This document shows positions 7,755-15,380 of a DNA stretch of 18,617 nt, in pieces. Location: the NCBI GenBank assembly GCA_045118955.1, contig JBGVKB010000037.1, forward strand, positions 1-18,617. Direction: 5' to 3'. The translations under genes and the position numbers were made by a program. The notes below the pieces were generated by a model. It ran no database searches. It was not told where the DNA came from and saw only the letters and a program-made list of their open reading frames with translations. Each line of letters opens with the position of its first letter. Within the stretch, counting starts at the first letter, position 1. This DNA comes from SFJ001 sp045118955. Lineage in GTDB: Bacteria > Bacillota > Clostridia > Oscillospirales > Ruminococcaceae.

Positions 7755-10364
7755 ATGGAAGAACATTCTGCCAAAAAACGGCCCCGGTGGGGGCTGCGCA
7801 TCGCACTGATCCTGCTGGCGGCGCTGGTGCTGGCGGCGGGCGGGTTCGCGCTGTTCGCAAAGCTGGCCCCCGAGAGCGCCGGCCGGGTGGCGGCGGACTT
7901 TGCGGATGACGGTATGGACTTTTTGTTCAACAAGACCATCCACGATTTCCCCGGCCATGTGGTGGACAATCTGGACGATCAGGAGGACACCAACTTTGTA
8001 GTGTACGCCGAGGGGGTGCAGCGGGTCACCGCCGAGCCGGGGCGCAACGACCTGATCGCCCAAAACGACGAGGCGAGGGTGTATACCTTCGAGAACCCGG
8101 ACGAGCAGCTCACCGGCCTTGAGGCGGGGGATGTGTTCTTTCTGGACGCCTCCACCACCTGCCCCGCCGGCCTTGCGGTGAAGGTGGAGAAGGTCATCGT
8201 GACCGGCGGTCAGGTGGTGGTCACGGGCGGTGATCTGGCCATGGAGGATCTGATCGAGTACGCCGACGTGGACATGGATCTGCCCCTGACCGAGCTGTAT
8301 TATCAGGACACCGCCGGGCTGACCACCGCCGCGCTGACCGAGTACACCGCCGACGAGCCGGCGGCATGGGCGGCGCAGGACAACTCCGCCTTTTTGGCCG
8401 AGGCGGCTCAGCTCGCAGCCGAGGCGCCTCAGTTTGACCCGGCTGCGGTGCAGTCTGACTACACCCTGAATGCCTCCATGCAGGAGGCGGTGGACGCGGC
8501 CGCCGGCGACGACGGTGTGCTGGATTGGCTGCTCACCGAGCATGAGCAGAGCGCCAGCCTGCCGGTGTGCATCGACCTGCGCACCAACCTGAGCGCCCAC
8601 GCGGGCAAGGGCTTTGTGGAGGGCGAGGTCGGCGCGAAGGTGCGCACCGTCCATGTGGTCTTCCGCTATCACCCGATCCTGCTCAACGTGAAGATGGGCG
8701 TGGCGATGGACGCCCGCACCTACGCGGAGCTGAAGCTGGGTATGCAGGTCAGCGGCCGGATCGAGTGCCCCTTTGCGCCCCAGTATCCCATCCCGGTGGC
8801 TGGCCCGCTCTGCGTCATCCTGCAGTTCTCCCCCTATCTGGAGGCCAGCCTGTCCGCCTACGGCAAGCTGGCCGCTGCGGCCGATCTGTATGTGGAGGGC
8901 GGCGTGAGCAGCTTTGCGGGGATCATGCTGCCCTACGGCACCAGCAGCGGCTTCCAAAACCCGGTCACGGATCTGGACTTCGTTGAGGTCGAGGGCAAGG
9001 TGGACGCGAATCTCTTCAACGGCGTGGTCTCCTTTGGCGTGCCCGGTGTGGCCCATGTGGGTCTGAGCGCCCACGCCGGCCCGGGTCTGACCGCCAGGCT
9101 GGAGTTCCCCGAGAAGGATGAGGTGGACGACGACGGCTCCATCCACGACTGTGACGCCTGCGTGGACGGCGATCTGGATCTGTTTGCCGGGCTGGATCTG
9201 CAGTGGGTGCTTGGCCCCGGCGGCAAGGGCACCTTCTTCGGCACCGGCGCGGGTCAGAACGGCCTGAACTGGCGGCTGCTGGAGGGGCGCGTGGATATGC
9301 CCTTCGGCCTGTCGGACTTCTACGTTTCCACCCGGGAGGACAGCGCCGGTGAGCGGAAGATCGAGTGCGACATGGGCGAGTGCCCCTACAAGGGCTACCC
9401 GGTGGATGTGCAGATCCTCTCGGATCTGAAGGACGCGGGCGTGCCGCTGGACGGCTTTGTGGTGCGCGCCGTGGATGAGGAAGGCAAGGTCGAGTGGGAG
9501 TACACCGACGAGGAGGGCAAGGCCCGCCTGCTGCTCAGCAGCGGCAAGCACGAGGTGTCGGTGGATCACGGTATGTACCACTCCAAAAAGGAGCAGGTCG
9601 TCCTCAAGGAGAAGGGCGCCGATCTTGAATTTGAGGTGGAGATCGATCCGCAGGTGTTCGTGGTGGAGCATCTGTGGGAGGATCAGGACGCCGGCGGCAC
9701 CCCCATCCGGGAGGTGCTGGGCAACACCCAATACACCCTGCTTCAGATGGTGCAGCCGTTCGACCTGGATGAGTATACGCTGGAGAACGAGCTGCTGCTG
9801 GCGGGCGCGAAGCCCGGTGACATCGTGGTCTGGTTCGACTGCGACAAGGCGGCCACCAACGTGACCAGCGGCGACGGCTGGAACAACTACGGCTTCCTGC
9901 TGGGCTTCTGCAACATCCGCGTGGGTCGGCTGCTGTTCGTGTGCGACGGCGTGGACGAGGAGACCGGCGAGGAGTACGGCGACAACGTGGGCCTCTACTG
10001 GTGGGCCGAGAGCTACAACAACTACACCTCCAACGGCAGCGGCCTGTACATGGGCAACTTCCACGACAACCTGAATTCGGGGGACGAGTATGTGCCCGAG
10101 TTTGAAAACGTGGAGCTGAGCAACGCCCTGAACCTCACCACCGCCGAGGGCCGGTACGACGCGGCCTATGTGGCGCGGGATGTGGAGAGCGCCCTGCAAT
10201 ACCTGCACGAGACCGACTACATGGGCACGCAGGGCTTCTGGAGCCTGTACAACGGGCTGAGCCACCACTATGAGCGCATGGTCGGCACGGTGAGCGCCTA
10301 CAGCGTCTATGTGCGTGAGATGCTGGCGAACCGGGATTTTGCCTCTACCTATCCGGAATGGTAA
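7755..10364 (+). CDS. Large membrane-anchored acidic surface protein of unknown function
   Basis: I do not recognise a named family. The ATG at 7755 is chosen because GAGGTGAAGG precedes it and it puts a basic stretch (KKRPRW) directly before a hydrophobic segment at about residues 13-35. An in-frame ATG at 7626 would add 43 unlikely residues upstream. The predicted 869-residue protein is a signal-anchor protein with a large outside domain rich in Asp/Glu. Visible parts are a beta-rich N-terminal region with FVVYAEGVQRV and LTGLEAGDVFFLD, a middle region, and two cysteine pairs (CDAC-VDGDLD near residue 466, and CDMGEC near 540). A carboxypeptidase-regulatory/Cna-B-like beta domain follows at about 545-633 (PVDVQILSDL...DEEGKARLLLSSGKHEVSV), then an aromatic-rich C-terminal region of about 230 residues. 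It has no sortase motif and no catalytic motif. It is a single-gene unit. Confidence 0.82.
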   Translation: MEEHSAKKRPRWGLRIALILLAALVLAAGGFALFAKLAPESAGRVAADFADDGMDFLFNKTIHDFPGHVVDNLDDQEDTNFVVYAEGVQRVTAEPGRNDLIAQNDEARVYTFENPDEQLTGLEAGDVFFLDASTTCPAGLAVKVEKVIVTGGQVVVTGGDLAMEDLIEYADVDMDLPLTELYYQDTAGLTTAALTEYTADEPAAWAAQDNSAFLAEAAQLAAEAPQFDPAAVQSDYTLNASMQEAVDAAAGDDGVLDWLLTEHEQSASLPVCIDLRTNLSAHAGKGFVEGEVGAKVRTVHVVFRYHPILLNVKMGVAMDARTYAELKLGMQVSGRIECPFAPQYPIPVAGPLCVILQFSPYLEASLSAYGKLAAAADLYVEGGVSSFAGIMLPYGTSSGFQNPVTDLDFVEVEGKVDANLFNGVVSFGVPGVAHVGLSAHAGPGLTARLEFPEKDEVDDDGSIHDCDACVDGDLDLFAGLDLQWVLGPGGKGTFFGTGAGQNGLNWRLLEGRVDMPFGLSDFYVSTREDSAGERKIECDMGECPYKGYPVDVQILSDLKDAGVPLDGFVVRAVDEEGKVEWEYTDEEGKARLLLSSGKHEVSVDHGMYHSKKEQVVLKEKGADLEFEVEIDPQVFVVEHLWEDQDAGGTPIREVLGNTQYTLLQMVQPFDLDEYTLENELLLAGAKPGDIVVWFDCDKAATNVTSGDGWNNYGFLLGFCNIRVGRLLFVCDGVDEETGEEYGDNVGLYWWAESYNNYTSNGSGLYMGNFHDNLNSGDEYVPEFENVELSNALNLTTAEGRYDAAYVARDVESALQYLHETDYMGTQGFWSLYNGLSHHYERMVGTVSAYSVYVREMLANRDFASTYPEW

Positions 10365-10390
10365 GCCCCTGAACGGCTGACATAAACCAA

Positions 10391-10430
10391 AAGAACCTGC
10401 ACCCCACCGGGGGGTGCAGGTTCTTTTTTT
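10391..10430. terminator. Strong terminator between the surface-protein and aminotransferase genes
   Basis: AAGAACCTGCACCCC (10391-10405) pairs perfectly over 15 bp with 10411-10425 around a five-base loop. It is followed on the plus strand by an unbroken T run to 10430 and on the minus strand by TTTTGGTTT. It can stop both convergent transcripts. Confidence 0.95.
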
Positions 10431-10447
10431 GCGGAATTTTGCGCGGC

Positions 10448-11611
10448 TCAGTTCAGCACGCCGCTGACCCGGATGGACTCGATGGCATCGGCGATGCGCT
10501 CCGGAGGCAGCACCAGCGCGAAGCGGACGTAGCCCTCGCCCCGGGGGCCGAAGCTGGCGCCGGGGGTGCAGATGACGCCGGCCTTCTCCATCAGCTCCAT
10601 GCAGAACTGCATGCTGTCGGTGCGGCCGCCGGGCAGCTTTGCCCACACGAACATACTGCCGTGGTTGTTGGGCACATCCCAGCCGATGGCGCGCAGGCCG
10701 CCGCACAGGGCGTCCCGGCGGGCCTGATAGTCGGCGCACTGGGTCTTGACGCTCTCACGGGGGCCGGTCAGGGCGGCGATGGCCGCGTACTGCACCGGCA
10801 GGAACATACCGAAGTCGATCTGGCTGCGCAGCTTTTTCAGGGCAGCCACCACATCGGGGCGGCCCACCAAAAAGCTGATGCGGGCACCGGTCACGTTGAA
10901 GCTCTTGGACAGGCTGAAGAACTCCACGCCCACATCGGCGGCGCCGGGGGTGTTGAAGAAGCTGCGCCCCTCAAAGCCGTCAAAGATGATGTCGCTGTAG
11001 GCGTTGTCGTGGACGATCAGCAGGTCGTGGGCCTTGGCGAAGGCCACCAGCTCCTCATAGAAGCCGGGCTTTGCCACGCTGCCCACCGGGTTGGCGGGCA
11101 GGCCCACCACCATGTACTTGGCCCGGTCGGCCACCTCGTCGGGGATGGCGTCAAAGTCGGGCAGGAAGTCCTTCTCGGGGGCGAGAGGGTAGTACCAGGG
11201 CTGCGCGCCCGCCATCAGCGCACCGGCGGTGAACACCGGGTAGCCGGGGTCGGGCAGCAGCACCGTGTCGCCCTCGTCGCACAGCACCATGCCCAGATGG
11301 CCGATGCCCTCCTGGCTGCCGTTGACGCTCATCACCTGCTCGGGGGTGATGGCCACGCCGAAGCGGCTCTCGTAGTAATCACACACCGCCTGCAGCAGCT
11401 CGGGCAGGTCGCGCAGGCTGTACTTCCAGTTGTCCTGCAGGGCGGCGGCGTCGATCAGCGCCTGCTTGATGTGGGCGGGGGTCTCAAAATCAGGGGTGCC
11501 GATGGACAGGTTGTAGATGGTGCGGCCCTCGGCCAGAAGCTGCACCTTGCGCTCGTTCAGGGCGGCGAATACCTCATCGCCGAAGCGGTTCAGGCGGTTG
11601 GAGAATTTCAT
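10448..11611 (-). CDS. PLP-dependent class I/II aminotransferase (LL-diaminopimelate aminotransferase-like)
   Basis: This is a fold-type I aminotransferase, cytoplasmic and PLP-bound. Seen: NLSIGTPDFETPAHI near the N-terminus, YSLRDLPEL, the cofactor-binding PDPGYPVF, LPANPVGSVA (NPTG in most relatives), HDNAYSD (PLP-pyridine Asp), the Schiff-base Lys236 in FFSLSKSFNVTGARISF, and the substrate-carboxylate Arg in YVRFAL. The overall pattern resembles the LL-diaminopimelate aminotransferase/MalY-AspC-like groups that give Clostridia a short lysine and peptidoglycan route, but the substrate cannot be read from motifs alone. The start at 11611 (387 residues) is preferred because AAGAGGT lies eight bases upstream. 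The earlier ATG at 11632 has no good ribosome-binding site. It is monocistronic. Confidence 0.92.
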   Translation of the reverse strand: MKFSNRLNRFGDEVFAALNERKVQLLAEGRTIYNLSIGTPDFETPAHIKQALIDAAALQDNWKYSLRDLPELLQAVCDYYESRFGVAITPEQVMSVNGSQEGIGHLGMVLCDEGDTVLLPDPGYPVFTAGALMAGAQPWYYPLAPEKDFLPDFDAIPDEVADRAKYMVVGLPANPVGSVAKPGFYEELVAFAKAHDLLIVHDNAYSDIIFDGFEGRSFFNTPGAADVGVEFFSLSKSFNVTGARISFLVGRPDVVAALKKLRSQIDFGMFLPVQYAAIAALTGPRESVKTQCADYQARRDALCGGLRAIGWDVPNNHGSMFVWAKLPGGRTDSMQFCMELMEKAGVICTPGASFGPRGEGYVRFALVLPPERIADAIESIRVSGVLN

Positions 11612-11700
11612 GGGGCAAGACCTCTTTTGCATCCGTTATTTTTGCGCTCATTTCGCACCGGCCGGCGCGGGCTTTCCCGTCCCCGCGCGGCTGTTTATCC

Positions 11701-11729
11701 AGTATAGCACTTTAATGCAGCGAGGTCAA
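11701..11729 (-). promoter_or_regulatory. Sigma-A-like promoter of the aminotransferase gene
   Basis: On the minus strand TTGACC (11724-11729) and TATACT (11701-11706) are 17 bases apart, a near-consensus pair. Initiation is expected near 11694, giving a leader of about 80 bases that includes a GC-rich inverted-repeat stretch (about 11661-11692). Confidence 0.8.
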
Positions 11730-11733
11730 AGAA

Positions 11734-11780
11734 AAAGCACGCAAACGCCCGCCGGGGGCAAGGCTGCCGCCCGGCGGGCG
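11734..11780 (-). terminator. Terminator of the peptidoglycan-lysis operon
   Basis: CGCCCGCCGGG (11746-11756) pairs over 11 bp with 11770-11780. Read on the minus strand it is followed by TTTGCGTGCTTTTTC. It lies just after the M15-type gene and immediately before the aminotransferase promoter, separating two minus-strand units. Confidence 0.8.
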
Positions 11781-11802
11781 CGGTGCCCGGTGAGAGGAGA
11801 GG

Positions 11803-12489
11803 TCAGTCCACCACGGTGGAGGTGCGGCCGATGCCCACCACGGCGGCGGTGATCTTTTTCCAGGTGTTGCAGCCGCACACGCCGTCGGCGGTCAGCCCCA
11901 CCCGGCGCTGGTAGGCGCGCAGGGCGTTCTCGGTGCGTGCGCCGAACTTGCCGTCCAAACTGCCGGCGCTGTAGCCCAGCGCGTTCAGCGCATCCTGCAG
12001 GATCAGCACATAGGTGTTCACGCAGCCCCGTCGCACGGTGGGGTAGCCGGCGGTGGTGCCGCTGCAGGCAGGGGTGCCGTAGCGGCGGTCAAAATGCACC
12101 CAGGTGGGGGTCATGCTCAGCGGCTCCACGTAGCCCCACGCTCCGGTGTTGTTGGCGGCGTTCCAGATGCGCCGCCGCACACTGGCGGTGGTGTTCTGCC
12201 CCACGTCAAAGGACACCCCGGCGTAGTGCTGGCTGCGGGTGCCGTGCCCGCCCTCCCAGATGCGCTTGAAGGCGTACCCCACATAGATGCCGCTGCCGAA
12301 GCTGCGGCGGGTCAGGTTCCATGCCTCCATGGCGGCCACGGTGGTCCACAGCACGTTGCTGCGGCTGCTGCCCCGGAACTCCCGCACCCGCAGGGTGTTG
12401 GCGTAGGCGTAGGGCATGGAGTCGTTTTCGGTCAGGTTGTAGGTCATCATTCGATTGGTGTAAGCGTCGTACACAAAGACTTTTGCCAT
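11803..12489 (-). CDS. M15-type metallopeptidase-like protein with C-terminal peptidoglycan-binding domain
   Basis: The likely role is cleavage of peptidoglycan peptides (D,D-carboxypeptidase or endopeptidase class). The 228-residue protein has an N-terminal domain with the M15 zinc pattern SxHxxGxxxD (SQHYAGVSFD, His88 and Asp95) and a third candidate ligand, His132, in PTWVHFD, closest to the Peptidase_M15_3 type. The catalytic Glu usual in other M15 groups is not obvious. Residues about 149-215 form one PG_binding_1 domain (LQDALNALGY, DGKFGARTENALRAYQ, LTADGVCGCNTW). No signal peptide or membrane segment is present, which is odd for a wall enzyme and fits release by mother-cell lysis, a spore role, or a non-classical route. 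AAAGGAG precedes the ATG. It is 28 bases downstream of the SleC-like gene and shares its repeat type, so both probably act on one wall substrate. Confidence 0.82.
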   Translation of the reverse strand: MAKVFVYDAYTNRMMTYNLTENDSMPYAYANTLRVREFRGSSRSNVLWTTVAAMEAWNLTRRSFGSGIYVGYAFKRIWEGGHGTRSQHYAGVSFDVGQNTTASVRRRIWNAANNTGAWGYVEPLSMTPTWVHFDRRYGTPACSGTTAGYPTVRRGCVNTYVLILQDALNALGYSAGSLDGKFGARTENALRAYQRRVGLTADGVCGCNTWKKITAAVVGIGRTSTVVD

Positions 12490-12517
12490 GCTCGTTCACT
12501 CCTTTCGTCTGTGCGGC

Positions 12518-15109
12518 TCAGGGTACGGCGGCGGCTGCGGCGGACAGCGCGTCCCATGTGACCCGCCCCACGATGCCGTCCGCGGTCAGGCCCTCGGCCT
12601 CCTGAAAGGTCAGCGCCGCGGCGCGGGTGGCGGGGCCGAAGATGCCGTCCTCGGTCACGTCCACCATGCCGCACTGGGCGCGGGAGACCTGATTCAGCCA
12701 CTGCTGTACCTGCCGCACCGCCGCACCGGTGCTGCCCTCCTCCAGTGCGCTGCCGGGGTAGGGGGCGTCCTCACCGGGCACCGAGATGGTGCCGGACATC
12801 AGCCCCAGATACACCGCGTTCAGGGCCTCCCAGGTGGCTTCGTCCACCTGCCCGGTGACCGGCAGCCGGAACTGCTGCTGGAAGGCCTCCACCGACCGGG
12901 TCAGCGCCGGGTCGAAGGCCGCCGAGACCCCCTCGGTGGGGATGGTGGGGTACCAGAATCCGATCAGCGCCAGCAGTCGGTTGACGTACAGCACGTTGTC
13001 GCCGCTGTCGCCCTCCTCCAGCGTGGTGCCGGGCCAGGGCAGCAGACGGGTGCCGGTCACCGGCCCGCTGTCCCGCAGGCGGCCGAAGTCCGCCACCAGC
13101 GCGTCCCATGTGGCCCGCCCCACGATGCCGTCCACCGTCAGGTTCCGCAGCCGCTGATAGGCGCGCACCGCGTTCTCGGTGGCGGTGCCGAAGCTGCCGT
13201 CCAGCGCGATGGTGGGGATGCCGCTGTTGTAGGCGGACAGGAAGATCAGATAGAACTGCAGCTCCCGCACCGGCCGCCCGGTGCTGCCCCGCCGCAGCAC
13301 GCCGGGGTAGGTGCCCGGCCGCTGGTTCGGGTCGAGCAGGGCGTTGGCCACCTCCAGATAGACCTCGTTCAGCCGGTTCCAGGTGGTCTGCCCCACCACG
13401 CCGTCGCTGCTCAGGCCGAAGTAGCTCTGGAACGCCCGCACCGCCTGCTCGGTGCCCGCACCGAACACCCCGTCCACCGCCGGGGCGGTCAGCGCGGAGT
13501 AGTTGGTGGCGGCGATGCGCAGACGGAACTGGATCAGCCGCACGTTGTTGCCGGTGTCACCCCGGCGCAGCGGGGTGCCCGGGTAGGCGGCCACGCCGCC
13601 GGTGGTGATGTCCTCCTCCAGCGAGCGGTAGGCGGCGTACAGGGTCTCCCAGGTGATCTGCCCCACCACGCCGTCCGCCGCCAGCCCGGCCAGCCGCTGA
13701 AACGCCCGCACCGCCGCCGCGGTGCCGCTGCCGTACACGCCGTCCACCGTCACATCCAGCAGGCTGTCGTCAAATTCGCTCAGCTCGCTCAGCCAGAACT
13801 GCACCTGCTCCACCGCCGCGCCGGTGCTGCCCTGCCGCAGGACGGTGCCCGGCCACGCGCCGCCGCTCAGGCCACCCAGCGAGGTCTCGCCCTCACTGGT
13901 CAGCTCGGCCAGATCCTTCACGCTCACATAGATGTAGCTGATCTTGTACCAGGTGGCGCGGCCCACCACCCCGTCGGCGGTCAGGTTGAACTGCCGCTGG
14001 AACCGCCGCACGATCTCGGCGGTGGACTCGCCGTACACCCCGTCGATGTCGGTGGTGCCGAAGAAGGGGTAATCCTTGGCGATGCGGTTGAGCTGCCGCT
14101 GGAGGATGGCCACGCTGGTGCCGCTGGAGCCGACCCGCAGCGGACTGCCGGGGTAGCTGGAGGGGATGGACTGGATGTTGTTCGAGCGCACGATCTCGAT
14201 GTTGCTGCCGTAGTAATACCGCAGGATCTCCAGCGCGGTGCGGCCCTGCTGCGCCAGCGTCACGGTGCCCCACTGCTTCATGCCCGGGCAGGTCACCGAG
14301 CGGCCGTCGCAGTACTCGGTGTAATACGGCTCGATGGTGCCGGTGCGCCGCACATAGGTGTTGAAGATGTCGTCGGTCAGCCGCTCCATCACCTCGAAAA
14401 TCGTGCGTTTGTACACGAAATATTGGTCGTAGCTGGTGGAGTTCGTGATGTTGAAGCTATACCCCTTGCTGGGATACCATTCAGTAAAAATGCGGTTCAG
14501 TGCCAGACTGATCTGGGCGTGAATGTTGGCCCGCAGTGCCTGCTCCGGCCAGGTGGGGTACACCTCGCTGGAGGCCACGTTGGCGATGTAATGGCGGAAG
14601 GACACGGTCACGTTCTGGGCGCTGGCGGCGGGGCGGCCCAGATGCACCGTGATCTTTTCGGGGATGATGGGGGCCTCCAGCACCCGCCCCGGGCAGGCGG
14701 TGAGGGGAGTGGGGCCGCTGCCGCCCTCCCCGGCGAACAGCTTGTGGGCGGGGACGTCCACCACCTCGGGCAGGCTGCGGGCCTCGCCCTCCTCGGCGGG
14801 CACCAGCTCCAGATCGGCCAGGGTGGTCTGGCAGGCAAACACCTGCACCCCGCGGAGCACAAGGGTCTGCCAGCCCTCCTTTTCCGCCGTCAGATCCAGC
14901 ACCGCGTAGGGCCGCACGGTGGCGTTGTCCTCATCCAGCGAGTAGGACTCGTCCGGGGCGTCCACTACAAGGTCGGGCGCGCGGCCCTCCTCGTCGGTGA
15001 CAAAGCGGTATGCTTCGCCGTCCTCAAACACCACTGTCACCGCCACCCCGGGCACCGGGGCGGCAAGGCGGGAGGTGAAGCTCTGCACCCGCAAATAGCC
15101 TTGACTCAT
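12518..15109 (-). CDS. sleC: SleC-like spore cortex-lytic protein with six peptidoglycan-binding repeats
   Basis: SleC of clostridia is a cortex-lytic transglycosylase acting at germination. Here 863 residues start at ATG 15109 behind AAAGGAG; upstream in-frame codons are AT-rich non-coding sequence. Order: an N-terminal beta domain of carboxypeptidase-regulatory/Cna type (about 4-102, including GVAVTVVFEDGEAYRFVTDE), comparable to the SleC pro-region. A SpoIID/LytB-like domain (about 155-302) follows, with VASSEVYPTWPEQALRANI, Glu182 as the candidate catalytic acid, Cys267/Cys274, and QWGTVTLAQQG...ILRYYYG. Then come six PG_binding_1 repeats (319-390, 419-490, 509-580, 601-671, 691-762, 784-855). 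SleC of C. perfringens and C. difficile has about half this length and one such domain. No signal peptide is seen. No csp protease, the usual activator, is in the window. Confidence 0.87.
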   Translation of the reverse strand: MSQGYLRVQSFTSRLAAPVPGVAVTVVFEDGEAYRFVTDEEGRAPDLVVDAPDESYSLDEDNATVRPYAVLDLTAEKEGWQTLVLRGVQVFACQTTLADLELVPAEEGEARSLPEVVDVPAHKLFAGEGGSGPTPLTACPGRVLEAPIIPEKITVHLGRPAASAQNVTVSFRHYIANVASSEVYPTWPEQALRANIHAQISLALNRIFTEWYPSKGYSFNITNSTSYDQYFVYKRTIFEVMERLTDDIFNTYVRRTGTIEPYYTEYCDGRSVTCPGMKQWGTVTLAQQGRTALEILRYYYGSNIEIVRSNNIQSIPSSYPGSPLRVGSSGTSVAILQRQLNRIAKDYPFFGTTDIDGVYGESTAEIVRRFQRQFNLTADGVVGRATWYKISYIYVSVKDLAELTSEGETSLGGLSGGAWPGTVLRQGSTGAAVEQVQFWLSELSEFDDSLLDVTVDGVYGSGTAAAVRAFQRLAGLAADGVVGQITWETLYAAYRSLEEDITTGGVAAYPGTPLRRGDTGNNVRLIQFRLRIAATNYSALTAPAVDGVFGAGTEQAVRAFQSYFGLSSDGVVGQTTWNRLNEVYLEVANALLDPNQRPGTYPGVLRRGSTGRPVRELQFYLIFLSAYNSGIPTIALDGSFGTATENAVRAYQRLRNLTVDGIVGRATWDALVADFGRLRDSGPVTGTRLLPWPGTTLEEGDSGDNVLYVNRLLALIGFWYPTIPTEGVSAAFDPALTRSVEAFQQQFRLPVTGQVDEATWEALNAVYLGLMSGTISVPGEDAPYPGSALEEGSTGAAVRQVQQWLNQVSRAQCGMVDVTEDGIFGPATRAAALTFQEAEGLTADGIVGRVTWDALSAAAAAVP
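12545..14155 (-). repeat. Six tandem peptidoglycan-binding repeats (about 275-base period) within the SleC-like gene
   Basis: Each unit starts with a Tyr/Trp-Pro-Gly sequence (YPGSPL, WPGTVL, YPGTPL, YPGVL, WPGTTL, YPGSAL), continues with G-S/D-T/S-G, then DGxFG...AVRAFQ, and ends in TWxxL/I. Starts are near 14155, 13855, 13585, 13309, 13039 and 12760. The fifth unit is the most degenerate: it has lost the DGxxG motif (EGVSAAFD) and reads VTGQVDEATW. A seventh, separate unit is in the downstream M15-type gene. Confidence 0.9.
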
Positions 15110-15380
15110 ATGCGTTCTCCTTTCTGTGTAAATGGAGCGCCCGCTGTGCGCAACAACTCCGCCCCAGTGTATGAACGCCCGCCCGCCGCCGTGCTCCGGA
15201 AAAGTGTAAGGCTGGGAAATTCTGTCATATTTGGCCCGAAAAATACGAATTGTAATATAAATTTTTGCTTCTTCGGGGTGACAAAGACTTGCTATTGTAA
15301 TCCAAAAGTGGTAAAATAGCACTAGTCTGTGGAGGTATGCCATTCGCAAATCCTCCGGGAACTGTGAGGATAAACGTTAT
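15110..15380. promoter_or_regulatory. AT-rich divergent control region between the lysis operon and sipW operon
   Basis: This 271-base stretch is much more AT-rich than its surroundings. Plus strand: TTGCTA (15289-15294) and TAAAAT (15312-15317), 17 bases apart, are a good sigma-A-like promoter for sipW with initiation near 15324. The sipW leader contains GGAGG...CCTCC (15332-15357) before GAGGATAA and the ATG. Minus strand: CATACACT (15166-15173 read in reverse) matches the -10 of mother-cell sporulation sigma factors and lies about 57 bases before the SleC-like start. A GCAC element 17 bases further upstream gives a SigK-like AC spacing. No sigma-A promoter was evident for the minus strand. 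Confidence 0.6.

Noticed and set aside
7734..10739. 1001-codon minus-strand frame opposite the surface-protein gene
   Set aside because: It runs through a strong terminator hairpin, has low-complexity shadow composition and overlaps the aminotransferase gene. It is not a gene.
12545..14155. Regular repeats resembling a CRISPR or satellite array
   Set aside because: The period is about 275 bases, the units diverge at DNA level and each encodes a full protein domain, so they are protein repeats.
12488..15319. 943-codon plus-strand frame opposite the SleC-like gene
   Set aside because: Its apparent repeats are the complement of the peptidoglycan-binding repeats. The minus strand has the ribosome-binding site and recognisable domains.
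15110..15349. Upstream in-frame extension of the SleC-like gene
   Set aside because: The region is AT-rich and intergenic in character, while AAAGGAG stands directly before the ATG at 15109.
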